Counted from the first letter of the stretch, positions 33,201 through 42,444 are shown. The stretch is DNA of 64,000 nt from FEN-1219 sp964503125 (GCA_964503125.1 CAZCZE010000067.1:37448-101447); one strand, 5' to 3'. Notes: generated from the sequence alone by a model not told the origin. Numbers and translations are program-made.

Positions 33201-34229
33201 TCACGGCTTGCCCTCGTCGAACATGCGCACGACCACCTTGCCCTTCGCGCGCCCCTGCTCGAGGTACGCGAGCGCGTCCGCCGTCTGCTCGAAGAGGAAG
33301 ACCCGGTCGATGACGACGGTGAGCTGGCCGGCGTCGATGAGCTGGGCCAGCTCGGCGAGCTCGGCGCCGCTCGGGTGCATGAACAGGTAGCGGTACGTCA
33401 CGCCGTTCGCGCGCGCCTTCTTGCGCAGGCCGAAGCTCGCGACCCAGAAGATCGCGGGCAGCGCTCCGCCGCGCTTCAGGTCGCGCGCCGTCCCAGGCTC
33501 GGGCATGGCCGCGATCGACACGACGGGGCCGCCCGCCTTCACTAGCACCATGGCGCCGGTGGTCGACGAGCCACCCACAGTGTCGAACGCCGCGTCGAAC
33601 ACGCGCCCGTGCGCGGCGGCCACGGCCTCGAGCGGCTGCGCGGTGTAGTCGATGACCTCGTACGCACCGAGCTTCTCGACGAGCGCCCGGCCTCGCGGCG
33701 ATGCGGTCGTAGTCACCTGCGCCCCAAGGTGCCGCGCGAGCTGCACCGCGAACGTGCCCACGCCGCCGGCGCCGCCGGTCACGAGCAACCGCATGCCGGG
33801 CGCTACTTTGATCTCGTCGCGCAGCACCTGCAGCGCGGTGAGGCCCGCGAGCGGCACGGCCGCCGCCGTCACGAGGTCGATCGACGTGGGCGCGTACGCG
33901 ACAAGCGACTCGTCCACCGGACACAGCTCGGCCAGCGCGCCCATCCAGGTCTTGTCGACGCGCGCGAACACGCGCTCGCCCGACTTGAAGCGCGTGACCT
34001 GCGCGCCGACGCGCTCGACGACGCCCGCCAGCTCGTTGCCCATCGCGATCGGCAGCGGGTAGTTGCGGATGAGCCGGAGCACGCCGTCGCGCGTCTTGTA
34101 GTCGACGGGGTTGAGCCCCACCGCGTGCACGCGGATGACGACGTCCCGCGGCCCCGGCTCGCGCAGAGGGACGTCACCGAGGGCGGCATGGCCGTAGCGC
34201 GAGAGGACGAACGCCTTCATCGGCGCCAT
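33201..34229 (-). CDS. NADP-dependent quinone oxidoreductase-like (MDR family) protein
   Basis: A 342-residue medium-chain reductase without the zinc residues of alcohol dehydrogenases. It shows the GroES-like start (KAFVLSRYGHAALGDVPLREPGPRDVVIRVHAVGLNPVDYKTRDG), the Rossmann motif LLVTGGAGGVGTFAVQLARHLGAQVTTTASP, and a C-terminal GQLTVVIDRVFLFEQTADALAYLEQGRAKGKVVVRM. It would reduce quinones or enones with NADPH in the cytoplasm. The start is the ATG at 34229 or 34220. It appears monocistronic. Confidence 0.93.
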   Translation of the reverse strand: MAPMKAFVLSRYGHAALGDVPLREPGPRDVVIRVHAVGLNPVDYKTRDGVLRLIRNYPLPIAMGNELAGVVERVGAQVTRFKSGERVFARVDKTWMGALAELCPVDESLVAYAPTSIDLVTAAAVPLAGLTALQVLRDEIKVAPGMRLLVTGGAGGVGTFAVQLARHLGAQVTTTASPRGRALVEKLGAYEVIDYTAQPLEAVAAAHGRVFDAAFDTVGGSSTTGAMVLVKAGGPVVSIAAMPEPGTARDLKRGGALPAIFWVASFGLRKKARANGVTYRYLFMHPSGAELAELAQLIDAGQLTVVIDRVFLFEQTADALAYLEQGRAKGKVVVRMFDEGKP

Positions 34230-34508
34230 GGTAGTAGACCCGATCTCCTCGTGCTGCGCGGGCTGAACTTCAGTTGAGCTCAACCGAAAGGAAGGATACG
34301 AGCGAATTTAAGAGTTAGTGCGCGTAGGACTGTGGATCTGCTCGCCGGCAGACAAGCTGTTCGTGCTTGCTCATCTCGGGATGTCCATCAATGCGCCGGC
34401 AATCCTCTGGCGCCGCGCGTGCCGTCGCGCCGGGTAACGAACGTCGTTTGGGGCGATGCGTCGCTTCGCGAGGTGCTTGCCGACGCCAGGTTCGGTCCCC
34501 TATCGGGA

Positions 34509-34679
34509 TCAGAGGCGCCCGCCCCCGAGTCCACCAAAGAGCCAGAGCACGAGAAGGATGATCAGCACGAGGCCAAGCGCTCCGCCGAGCCCCGCCCCGC
34601 CATACCGCCTGTGGCCATAGTAGCCGCCGCCACCACCGATCAGCAGCAGCACCAGCACGACAATTAGAATTGTACTCAT
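34509..34679 (-). CDS. DUF3309-like small membrane protein
   Basis: A 56-residue protein made of a hydrophobic N-terminal helix (MSTILIVVLVLLLIGGGGG), a short Tyr/Gly/Arg loop (YYGHRRYGG) and a second helix (GLVLIILLVLWLFGG). This is the shape of DUF3309, a common stress-associated small inner-membrane protein of unknown function. A strong ribosome-binding site (GGGGAGG, 5 nt before the ATG) supports it. The 280 bp beyond its stop, up to the MDR gene start, hold no callable gene. Confidence 0.78.
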   Translation of the reverse strand: MSTILIVVLVLLLIGGGGGYYGHRRYGGAGLGGALGLVLIILLVLWLFGGLGGGRL

Positions 34680-34822
34680 TACTCACCTCCCCTTCAGGTG
34701 ACAAACATACTACTAGTGGGTCCAATTGACGAGATAAACTCAACGCGCATCCCCTCCAGACCGCTGCAGTAGAGCAAGCGTCCAGACGGGCGTTCTGGAA
34801 CCGCTCAAGTCGTTGTTGAAGT

Positions 34823-34867
34823 TGGTGGGCCGTGCTGGGATCGAACCAGCGACCAATGGATTAGAAG
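34823..34867 (-). repeat. Distal att-like copy of the tRNA-Lys 3' half
   Basis: A 45-bp match to tRNA-Lys positions 52286-52330, from the anticodon loop through the T arm to CCA, differing only at 34864 (G for A). It lacks the 5' half, so it is not a functional tRNA. It marks the outer end of the stacked islands. Confidence 0.85.
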
Positions 34868-34973
34868 TAGCAGGGCTTGACGAGCCAGCAAGACCTGATA
34901 CGAGCGGATCGAAGCGTTAAGGGCTCTCGCCTAGTGGACAAGTCATGCCCGCTGACGCTCGCTCAGCAGTTTA

Positions 34974-34992
34974 GGTAGCAGTCTGGTAGCAG
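34974..34992. repeat. Paired direct repeat near the outer att site
   Basis: GGTAGCAG occurs twice with an 11-nt period (34974-34981, 34985-34992), 107 bp inside the att copy. The geometry matches the paired TGTGCCA repeats inside the inner element ends, so it may be an integrase arm-binding site of different specificity. Confidence 0.4.
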
Positions 34993-35145
34993 CCGCTATC
35001 CTTGTCGTCGGTCGCTTCTCCGCATCGCGAGCGCGCTTGGACATTTCCCATAGGTGTCCTCGGGAAGTTCCCTCTGCCTCTCTGCCACGCGTGCAGCTCG
35101 GTGACCGAGACGCGGAGGTCATGAAGTAGACGTTGGAATTGCTCG

Positions 35146-36186
35146 TCAGGCACGTGGGCTCGGCAACTCATCGCGCGGTTCAGCCCCGAGACCAAGTGCT
35201 TGTGGAGGGTGAAGGATTCCACGCTCGAACCGCCAGCCAGTGCACGGATCGTCGGCAATGAGCCAGGCCCCGTCGAGGTCGGCGTAGTCCGCGTGCTGCG
35301 CGGCGACACAACCTGCGGCAATGAGGATGCTAGTCTCGAGCATGCATCCCACCATGGTGCGCATGCCGAGCTCGCTCGCTCGCTGGACCATGCGCAGCGC
35401 GGGCGTGAGGCCCCCGCACTTGACCAGCTTCACGTTGATCCCGTCGAAGTTGCGGGAAAGCCGATGGACATCCTCCTCGAGCACGCAGCTTTCATCGGCG
35501 ATGATCGGGATCGGATACGAACCGCGGATCAAGTCGCGGTCATGCGTATCCGGGAATGGTTGCTCGATGAATTCCGCTCCCAAGCTCGAGAAGCCCAGGG
35601 AAAGCGCGGGCAGCGCCCTCGTGCTCCACGCGCCATTGGCGTCGACGGCGATGGCAGCGCGCAATTCCTCTTTCACCCGGCGCGCGGGCTCGAGGTCCCC
35701 ATTTCCATCGGACTTGATCTTCACGCGCGGGAAGCCTTCGAGCTCCACGATTTTTTCGTCGAGCTCTTCCTTCGTCGAAAGCCCGATGGTGGCAAAGCTC
35801 GCGACGGGCTGGGGCACGTGTCCGTGCGCGAGCTCGGTGACGGTGACGCCTTTCTGGCGCGCAAGCCAATCCCACAGGGCGAGATCCAGCGCGCACTGCG
35901 CGGCGCGGTCGGGATGCAACTGGGTCCACGATTCCTTCCATGCCTTGGCGATATCATCCACCGAGCGAATCGCGAGCGTGCGCAGCCATCCGCTGAGCGA
36001 TTCGAGGTTCCGGACGACTTGAGGCGCGGAGCCGCCGTAGTATGGGTTTGGCGAAGCTTCTCCCCATCCCGTGACGCCATCGTGCTCCACGCGGAGAATG
36101 ACATTGTCGAAAGGAACGGTGCGTTTGCGGGCGATGCGAAATGCGCCGCGAGGATGCAATTGGTGGACGGCGGTTTTGATTTCCAC
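35146..36186 (-). CDS. Dipeptide (L-Ala-D/L-Glu type) epimerase, enolase superfamily
   Basis: A 346-residue enolase-superfamily enzyme. Catalytic lysines flank the barrel (VKIK, K156/K158, and KLVKCGG, K256). Metal ligands are D182 (AVDANGAW), E208 (FIEQPFP) and D231 (IIADES). This pattern is that of muconate-lactonising-like dipeptide epimerases, which convert L-Ala-D-Glu from murein turnover to L-Ala-L-Glu. It is divergent, 44 bp away, from an MpaA-like amidase gene, the same pairing as ycjG-mpaA in E. coli, which supports a murein-peptide role. Confidence 0.9.
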   Translation of the reverse strand: MEIKTAVHQLHPRGAFRIARKRTVPFDNVILRVEHDGVTGWGEASPNPYYGGSAPQVVRNLESLSGWLRTLAIRSVDDIAKAWKESWTQLHPDRAAQCALDLALWDWLARQKGVTVTELAHGHVPQPVASFATIGLSTKEELDEKIVELEGFPRVKIKSDGNGDLEPARRVKEELRAAIAVDANGAWSTRALPALSLGFSSLGAEFIEQPFPDTHDRDLIRGSYPIPIIADESCVLEEDVHRLSRNFDGINVKLVKCGGLTPALRMVQRASELGMRTMVGCMLETSILIAAGCVAAQHADYADLDGAWLIADDPCTGWRFERGILHPPQALGLGAEPRDELPSPRA

Positions 36187-36230
36187 GAATCTGGTTTGTC
36201 TGAAACTGGCTCGTTCGTGAAGCTCCGACC

Positions 36231-37010
36231 GTGAATCCCCGCCAGTTGCACACCATAGGATACTCGGTCGAAGGCCGGCCTATCGAGCTATGGTCCGACC
36301 CTGCCGGACCGAACGGCACGTTGATCATCGGCGGCATTCACGGGGATGAATCGGCGGCGATCCCGCTCGTGCGCGAATTTGCGCCTCCGCGAAGCAATCC
36401 CGTGGCGCTGTTGCCCCTCGCGAATCCGGACGGTTTTGCACGTGCGAGCCGATACAACGCCCGCGGTGTGGACATCAACCGGAACGCGGGCTTCGACTGG
36501 CGGGCCGATTCAGTGGAACCCGCGGGCGACGCGCCGTGGAGCGAGCCCGAGACACGCGCATTGCAGCAATTCATCCTGAAATGGCGCCCGGCCAAGATCA
36601 TCGCGCTGCATTGGGCGCTCGGAGAAATCGACGCCGACGGTGCACAATCGACGCCGCTGGCTGACGCGATGTGGAACGCGATGTCGGAGGCCGAACGGAT
36701 GCCGTATCGATTGCGCGTTTCCGAAGTAGAGTGGAGCCAGTGGCGCTTGCAGCAGACCGACGCGGAATGCCCCGGGTCGCTCGGACGGTGGGCCGGATAC
36801 GGATTGATTTATCCCGACGGCTCTCGGCCGGCGATGATCACGCTGGAACTACCTTACGATGCGTCCATTCCGAGGGCGGAATCCCTGCCGGATGACCACG
36901 TCGATGTGGTGCGAGCGCACTGGGCGCGCGACCCGCGCAGCTATCTCGCGACTGTTCGGGATCCCGTTTTCAAGATGTTGAAAGCGGCATGTGAGCTCGA
37001 GCTGCAGTAG
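36231..37010 (+). CDS. mpaA: MpaA-like murein peptide amidase (M14 zinc carboxypeptidase)
   Basis: A 259-residue M14-family protein with zinc ligands H37 and E40 (IGGIHGDES) and H127 (IALHWAL), the DINRN substrate-carboxylate motif and catalytic E206 (ITLELPYD). MpaA cleaves the gamma-D-Glu-diaminopimelate bond of murein tripeptide in the cytoplasm, and no signal peptide is seen. The released L-Ala-D-Glu would be the substrate of the divergent epimerase. The start is GTG at 36231. Confidence 0.87.
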   Translation: MNPRQLHTIGYSVEGRPIELWSDPAGPNGTLIIGGIHGDESAAIPLVREFAPPRSNPVALLPLANPDGFARASRYNARGVDINRNAGFDWRADSVEPAGDAPWSEPETRALQQFILKWRPAKIIALHWALGEIDADGAQSTPLADAMWNAMSEAERMPYRLRVSEVEWSQWRLQQTDAECPGSLGRWAGYGLIYPDGSRPAMITLELPYDASIPRAESLPDDHVDVVRAHWARDPRSYLATVRDPVFKMLKAACELELQ

Positions 37011-37026
37011 CTAGAGCAGGCACTAT

Positions 37027-37051
37027 TTGACATACAAACAGAGAACGTCAA
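37027..37051. promoter_or_regulatory. Candidate promoter/operator of the PadR-ADOP operon
   Basis: A perfect -35-like TTGACA at 37027 overlaps the left arm of an inverted repeat, TTGAC (37027-37031) and GTCAA (37047-37051), 11 nt before the padR ATG. Such a palindrome is a plausible PadR autoregulatory site. A good -10 box is not evident. Confidence 0.35.
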
Positions 37052-37061
37052 CTCTATTGGC

Positions 37062-37409
37062 ATGACTAATAGAGCTCAGAGCAAGGCGGGCGTCCTTCAA
37101 GGCACGCTCGATCTCATGGTTCTTCAGACGCTCGCGTCGCTCGGCGCTCTGCACGGGTACGCGATTGCGGAGCGCATCGAGCAGGTTTCGGGCGGCACGC
37201 TGCATCTCAACATGGGAACTCTCTATCCCTCGCTGATGAGGCTCGAGCAGCGCGGCTTCCTGAAGGGCGAATGGGGCGTGACGAGCAATAATCGCAAGGC
37301 GCGCTACTACCGGATTACGTCGGCCGGGCGGCGCGGCCTTACCACCGAAAAACGCGGCTGGGACCGCATGGTCTCGATCATCGATCAGCTGTTCGCGCCG
37401 CAGTCATGA
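37062..37409 (+). CDS. PadR-family transcriptional regulator
   Basis: A 115-residue winged-helix regulator: KAGVLQGTLDLMVLQTLASLGALHGYAIAERIEQVSGGTLHLNMGTLYPSLMRLEQRGFLKGEWGVTSNNRKARYYRITSAGRR matches PadR closely. It overlaps the permease start by 4 nt (ATGA). In Acidobacteria and related soil bacteria this PadR subtype almost always precedes an ADOP permease and represses it. Confidence 0.94.
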   Translation: MTNRAQSKAGVLQGTLDLMVLQTLASLGALHGYAIAERIEQVSGGTLHLNMGTLYPSLMRLEQRGFLKGEWGVTSNNRKARYYRITSAGRRGLTTEKRGWDRMVSIIDQLFAPQS

Positions 37410-40156
37410 GAGCGCGCGCGGTGTGGCCGGTGCTTCGCGAATGGACTCTGCGACTCTGGAACACGTTAACCCGACGCGCCGCCGACGACGACTTGAGGCG
37501 CGAGCTCGACAGCCATCTCGAGATGGCCGAGGAGGCCCTGCGGCGGCGGGGGTACTCGCCGCAGGAGGCGGCGCGGCTCGCGCGGGTGCAATTCGGTCGC
37601 GCCGATGACGCGCTCGACTCGATGCACGCGCAGCGCAGCATCCCGGGGCTGAGCACCTTTGCCCTCGACGTGAAGCTCGGCTTTCGCATGCTACGCAAGT
37701 CCTGGGGCCTGACTCTTGTCGGCGGCCTGGCCATCACCATCGCAACCGCGATCGGCGTGGGTGGTTCCGAGTTCATTCGGGACCAATTCGCCCCGAAGCT
37801 GCCTCTCGACGACGGCGACCGTATCGTCCGGCTCTACCACACCGACTCCGAATCGGCGCGGTCCGCGGCGTCTCTCTACGACCTGGAGGTCTGGCGGAGA
37901 TCTGCCTCATCGCTCGAGCACTTGGGCGCCTACACGACCCTCGACCAAGGACTCGTGAACGACCGCGGCGAGTCGGGCACGGTCAGCCTCGCCCGCATCA
38001 GCGCGTCCGCGTTCGAGCTGACGCGAGTCCCGCCGCTCATGGGCCGTTACCTCATCGAGGCCGACGAGCAGCCGGGAGCACCACCCGTCGTGGTGCTCGG
38101 ACACGACGTGTGGCAAGCGCTGCTGGGCGGCGATCCGGACCCGATCGGGCGGACGATCCAGCTTGCAGGCACCCCGACGACGGTCGTCGGGATCATGCCC
38201 GAGGCCTACGGCTTCCCGCAGAGCCAGAACGCGTGGGCGCCCCTCCTCGTCGACGCAGCCGGTCTACTTCCCGGATCCGCGCCGCCCGCGAATGTGTTCG
38301 CGCGCTTGGCGCCGGGTGCGACTCTGGAGTCGGCCCGCACCGAGCTCGCGCTCTTGGGCCGCCGCGCCGCCGCCGATTTCCCCGAGGTCTACGAGCGACT
38401 GACCCCCACGGTCGTCGAGTTCGCTCGCCGCGCGACTGAAGGCCGACTGGCGCTGATCCTCTCTGTCGTGCAGCTCGTGTTCATCCTCCTGTTGATCGTT
38501 ATCTCTGCGAATGTGGGAACGCTCGTGTTCGCGCGCACGGTGATGCGCGAGGGCGAGATCGCCGTGCGAATGGCGCTCGGCGCGACGCGTCGACGCATCG
38601 CGCTCCAGCTCTTGGCCGAGACGTTCGTGTTGGTCGGTGCCGCGACTCTTCTGGGGTTGCTGCTCGCGAGATTCGCCCTCGGCCATGCGGGTCGCATCTT
38701 TTTCGTCATCCAGCAGTCGCGACCGCCCTTTTGGTGGAACGATGCCCTCTCCCCCGCGACCGTCGTGTACGCGCTCGTCCTCGCAGCGGTCGCGGCACTC
38801 ATGATCGGCGCCGTGCCCGCGTTCAAGGCCACGGGAAGCACCGTGCACGACCGACTTAGCCAGCACTCGAGCGCCGCCCGAAACGTCAGCTTCGGCGGCA
38901 TCTGGACGATCATGATCGTCCTCCAGGTCGCGCTCGCGGTGGCGCTTCTGCCCCTCGCGATGTCCGCCGGAACCATCGGCGCCATGAACGTGGCGAACCT
39001 TGCAGACCCGCAAGGTACGGGTTTTCCAGCGGACGAATACGTCACCGCTCAGCTCGGGCGCGACGCATTGATCCCTTCGCTCACGCAGCGGGAACGAGCG
39101 GAGTTTTTCGAGAGCTCGGGCCGATTATTCGATGAGGTGAGGGAAAGCTTGGCCGCCGACCCGGCCGTGCAGAGTGCGGGGCTCGCGAGCGGGCTATCGG
39201 CGATGAACCACGTCATGGTGCCCGTCGAATTCTCGGGGGATGGGTCGGGTCCTCCTGTCGTCGCCCTCGCCCGCATCCTGCTCGTCGATCGGTCGTACCT
39301 CGACCTGATGGAAGCCACGCCCCTCGCCGGCCAGTCGCTCTCGTCGGCGGACTTCGCCCCGGGAGCTCGGTCCGTCGTCGTGAACGAGGCGTTCGTCGAA
39401 GGCGTGCTCGGCGGGCGAAACGCCCTGGGGAGCCAACTCCGGTTCCCGGAGCGGGACGGAGAGTCAGCGATCGTCGAAGTCGTCGCTCCCGGCAGCTCCG
39501 TCGACATCGTAGGCGTCGTGCGCAATCCCGGCATCGACACGTTCGGCCCCGGAGCACATCCAGTCATCTACGCGCCTCTCGGCCTCGCACCCGTCACGCC
39601 GCGCGACGTTGGTCTCGTCGGCATGCCGCAAGCGCCCGCGACGCAGCTCTTCTTACGGCTGCGACCCGAGGCGGGTCCGCTGGGCGGTCGCCTCCACACC
39701 ATCGTCGCCGCCGTGGACCCTTCGCTCCGTGTCTCGCAGGTCGGCACCGCGGCTGAGGCGTGGGGCGCCGTGAAGCAGGGTCAGCGCCTCTTCGCGTGGA
39801 TCTTCCTGAGTGTCGCGGGAATCGTCTTGCTGCTCTCAGTCGCGGGCGTCTCCGCGCTGATGTCTTTCGCCGTCTCTCAGCGGACTCGCGAGATCGCGAT
39901 CCGGCGCGCGATCGGAGCGCGCCCCGAGCAGATCGTGAGGTTCGTCTTTCGGCGCGTGGCCATCCAGCTCCTGGCGGGTGTCGCTCTCGGAAGTCTGATC
40001 GCGGTGCCTGTCCTGTGGGGCGAGCTCGCGAGCGAGGGACCCCGATCGCTCGTGATCGTCTCGATCATTCTGCTCGGCTCAGGTTTCGCGGCGTGCCTGC
40101 TGCCGGTCCGGAGGGCGCTCGCGATCGACCCGGCGACTGCGATCAAGGCGGACTGA
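37406..40156 (+). CDS. ADOP-type (duplicated MacB-like) ABC transporter permease
   Basis: A 916-residue membrane protein with the ADOP prefix (DDDLRRELDSHLEMAEEALRRRGYSPQEAARLARVQFG) and two MacB/FtsX-like permease repeats. Each repeat has a periplasmic region: the first lies around residues 120-330 with membrane segments at 345-470, the second after residue 500, ending in ALMSFAVSQRTREIAIRRAIGARPEQIV and RRALAIDPATAIKAD. The corresponding first-repeat motif is REGEIAVRMALGATRRRIALQLLAE. No ATPase gene is linked, as is usual for these orphan permeases. The substrate is unknown; export of lipids, peptides or small molecules is possible. Confidence 0.92.
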   Translation: MRARAVWPVLREWTLRLWNTLTRRAADDDLRRELDSHLEMAEEALRRRGYSPQEAARLARVQFGRADDALDSMHAQRSIPGLSTFALDVKLGFRMLRKSWGLTLVGGLAITIATAIGVGGSEFIRDQFAPKLPLDDGDRIVRLYHTDSESARSAASLYDLEVWRRSASSLEHLGAYTTLDQGLVNDRGESGTVSLARISASAFELTRVPPLMGRYLIEADEQPGAPPVVVLGHDVWQALLGGDPDPIGRTIQLAGTPTTVVGIMPEAYGFPQSQNAWAPLLVDAAGLLPGSAPPANVFARLAPGATLESARTELALLGRRAAADFPEVYERLTPTVVEFARRATEGRLALILSVVQLVFILLLIVISANVGTLVFARTVMREGEIAVRMALGATRRRIALQLLAETFVLVGAATLLGLLLARFALGHAGRIFFVIQQSRPPFWWNDALSPATVVYALVLAAVAALMIGAVPAFKATGSTVHDRLSQHSSAARNVSFGGIWTIMIVLQVALAVALLPLAMSAGTIGAMNVANLADPQGTGFPADEYVTAQLGRDALIPSLTQRERAEFFESSGRLFDEVRESLAADPAVQSAGLASGLSAMNHVMVPVEFSGDGSGPPVVALARILLVDRSYLDLMEATPLAGQSLSSADFAPGARSVVVNEAFVEGVLGGRNALGSQLRFPERDGESAIVEVVAPGSSVDIVGVVRNPGIDTFGPGAHPVIYAPLGLAPVTPRDVGLVGMPQAPATQLFLRLRPEAGPLGGRLHTIVAAVDPSLRVSQVGTAAEAWGAVKQGQRLFAWIFLSVAGIVLLLSVAGVSALMSFAVSQRTREIAIRRAIGARPEQIVRFVFRRVAIQLLAGVALGSLIAVPVLWGELASEGPRSLVIVSIILLGSGFAACLLPVRRALAIDPATAIKAD

Positions 40157-40197
40157 GCGCTGTCGATCGCGGCGTCACCGCAGCTCTTGCTCGGTTC

Positions 40198-42027
40198 TCA
40201 GTGTCGAACCTGACTCGTGACGTTGTCCTCTTCGTACACTTCGCAAGGCGAGCGCTCTGCCATGACTCCGCCGTCAGCCCTCGCGTTCAGGGTCAGGACG
40301 CGGGTCGGCATCACCCAGGGCTCGATAAACATCTCTGGATCTTCGATCGTCATGTCGTAGCGGAGCTCATTTCCGACACGTGTGAGTTTCTCGACGATAT
40401 GCATGCTGCCGGAGTGGATGAGGCCCCCACGTCCCAACCACGTCGAATCGTCGAAATTTATGGAGTCGATGACGAGCGTATCCCCTTCCCAGGTGCCTAT
40501 GCTCTGCCCATAGAACGTTGCGAGGCTCTCCGCCAGCGCGCTCCGCGCGCGACCGTCCGTGGGGATGTTGCGGTATTCGTTGTTGCCGCCACCGTAGTCG
40601 GCATTGATTGGATAGAAGAAGACGACGTCGATATCGTTTTGGATGATCCGCGTGGGCGTGCCGTGCCGCGGGAGTCCCAGCGGCTTGCACGTCATGACAG
40701 GATCGTACTTGTTCGTCCACATATCGAGGTCCTGGATGTGGTCCCAGAGCTCGGGTTTATAGTTCGGGCGGCCGAGGACTCCGAATCGCGTCGGCGAGAT
40801 CCACGCGTACTCGATCCAGAAGTTGTCTCCGCCGCCCGTGCAGCCGTACTCGGGGTTGATGCCGCCGCCCTTCACCTGCGTTGGGCCACAGCGGCGGCTG
40901 CCACTGCCCGAGACTGGATTGAGCGCGCGATTCCAGTTGCCGGAAAGGTCCGGCTTTCCATCGGCGCGGCGCGGCGTGGGAGCGGCTGCGACCGGCGCGG
41001 GCGGTTGGCGCGGCGTCAGCGTCCAGTTCGCAGGCTGATGCGTCGGCTTGATCGCGGCCTTCACGCTCGCCGGCACGGGCATCACGACATACAGCTGGCC
41101 CGTTTCCGTCATCGTCGTCGTGATGTCGCGGACGACGGTGCCGTTCTTCTTCTCCGTGATCTTGCCGGTGTAGAACGCTTCGGCAGGGTGGAGGGGGTTA
41201 TTCCAGTCTTTATAGTTGCCGTACGTGAACTCGTACGTGTCCGCACCGTTCTTCACGACGACGCTCTCGGCCATGAACTTCGCGTCGAGCGTGGCGGTGG
41301 CCGTTGCGGTGGGGACGCCCGGGATTGGGAACGTCACCACGGGCTTGTTGCCTGCCCACGTAACCGCCGTTTTGCCTGCCGTCATCACATCGGCGGGCAC
41401 GCGTTGCGGTCTCGCTGCCATTTGCGGTGTGTTCGTGACCTCCGTGCCGAACATGGCTGCCTTCCACGCGCCCTGCGGGTTGGCCCACAGGCGAATCATC
41501 CGCTCCTCGACGGCGGCCGGCGTCGGCGTGGCTTTGCCTTGGCCTGCGACGAGCTCGGCGCCCATGATGTCTTCGTTCCAGGTGTACGCCCCACTGAGCA
41601 CTTCGATCGTGTTGCAGCTCTGCCCGTTCGGCCGAGTGCCGGTGATGCGGACGCGCTCGCCCGACGTCTGGTAACTGATGTCGGAGCGGTACATCGTCAC
41701 GTCGCAGGGCTGGCCGCCCACTTGGACGGTGCCCGTGCCCTGATACATGAGCGACATGAGCAGATCGTATTCCTCAGTGCTCCGCAGCATGCCCATGTGC
41801 CAGGCCCAGTTGAACAGCACTGACTTCAGGTCCTTGGCGCCGGGGGCAGGCGTGTACGCATCGCCTTCGCCTGCGCCGCGACGTCCTGCGCTGGTGGGCG
41901 GCGCTGTGGTGATTTGGGGGCCGAATTCCGAGTCTTCGTCTTGAGCGCTAGACACGGACGGCACGCCGATCATGAGTGTCGCAACGACGGCGACACTCGA
42001 GCACATCATTCTTGTTTGAGAAGCCAT
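40198..42027 (-). CDS. Secreted middle-module / WEGDT-module fusion protein
   Basis: A 609-residue exported protein (signal peptide ending SVSSAQ). The N-terminal part (YTPAPGAKDLKSVLFNWAWHMGMLRS, VEVLSGAY-like IEVLSGAYTWNEDIMGAELVAGQGKA, TYEFTYGNYKDWNNPLHP) aligns with the separate protein at 25665-26633. The C-terminal part (RADGKPDLSGNW, CKPLGLPRHGTPTRII, GQSIGTWEGDTLVIDSINFDDSTWLGRGG, MTIEDPEMFIEPWVM) aligns with 24697-25602. It is thus a gene fusion of two neighbours of the other cluster, also preceded by a DUF6152 gene. The ATG at 42027 has GGGGAG upstream. Confidence 0.87.
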   Translation of the reverse strand: MASQTRMMCSSVAVVATLMIGVPSVSSAQDEDSEFGPQITTAPPTSAGRRGAGEGDAYTPAPGAKDLKSVLFNWAWHMGMLRSTEEYDLLMSLMYQGTGTVQVGGQPCDVTMYRSDISYQTSGERVRITGTRPNGQSCNTIEVLSGAYTWNEDIMGAELVAGQGKATPTPAAVEERMIRLWANPQGAWKAAMFGTEVTNTPQMAARPQRVPADVMTAGKTAVTWAGNKPVVTFPIPGVPTATATATLDAKFMAESVVVKNGADTYEFTYGNYKDWNNPLHPAEAFYTGKITEKKNGTVVRDITTTMTETGQLYVVMPVPASVKAAIKPTHQPANWTLTPRQPPAPVAAAPTPRRADGKPDLSGNWNRALNPVSGSGSRRCGPTQVKGGGINPEYGCTGGGDNFWIEYAWISPTRFGVLGRPNYKPELWDHIQDLDMWTNKYDPVMTCKPLGLPRHGTPTRIIQNDIDVVFFYPINADYGGGNNEYRNIPTDGRARSALAESLATFYGQSIGTWEGDTLVIDSINFDDSTWLGRGGLIHSGSMHIVEKLTRVGNELRYDMTIEDPEMFIEPWVMPTRVLTLNARADGGVMAERSPCEVYEEDNVTSQVRH

Positions 42028-42048
42028 GGTGATCTCCCCCCGGTTCAC

Positions 42049-42444
42049 TCAATTGCCGCCGACGTTGCCGAGGACCGTGCCATCCGCCCGCGTCAGCGAC
42101 TTGAAGCCTCCCAATGGGCTCCCGTTCCGTGCCGGGGTGCCCAACACGGTCACCTCTTCGCCGATCTTGAGCGCTTTCGGGCCGACCTTGGTGATCCCCT
42201 GTGAGGCGAGCGCCGTAGCCGAACCGGTCGTGAACGTCCAGTCGGTCGTCGTGCCGTCTTCGTTCTTCACCGTAACCGTTAGCGATCCGTGCGGATTCAC
42301 GAACTGAATCTTGGCCAGCGCGCCCGTGACTGTCACCTCTTTCCCCGGGTCGTAGACGCCGGCGGTGGAGTGATGCGCCTGGACCGCCGCACTGGCCAAC
42401 AGACACCCGAACATGACGACACATCCAAAAGTTCGCTTGATCAT
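42049..42444 (-). CDS. Stand-alone DUF6152 exported protein
   Basis: A 131-residue exported protein. The signal peptide ends at AAVQA, then HHSTAGVYDPGKEVTVTGALAKIQFVNPHGSLTVTVKNEDG, WTFTTGSATALASQGI and LKIGEEVTVLGTPARNGSPLGGFKSL. It is closest to 26666-27046, sharing the same order, length and the PARNGxPxG motif. It lies 21 nt upstream of the fused partner gene. Confidence 0.88.
   Translation of the reverse strand: MIKRTFGCVVMFGCLLASAAVQAHHSTAGVYDPGKEVTVTGALAKIQFVNPHGSLTVTVKNEDGTTTDWTFTTGSATALASQGITKVGPKALKIGEEVTVLGTPARNGSPLGGFKSLTRADGTVLGNVGGN

Noticed and set aside
39760..41823. 687-codon plus-strand frame spanning the end of the permease gene and the antisense of the fusion gene
   Set aside because: It crosses two real genes in other frames and has no recognisable protein features.
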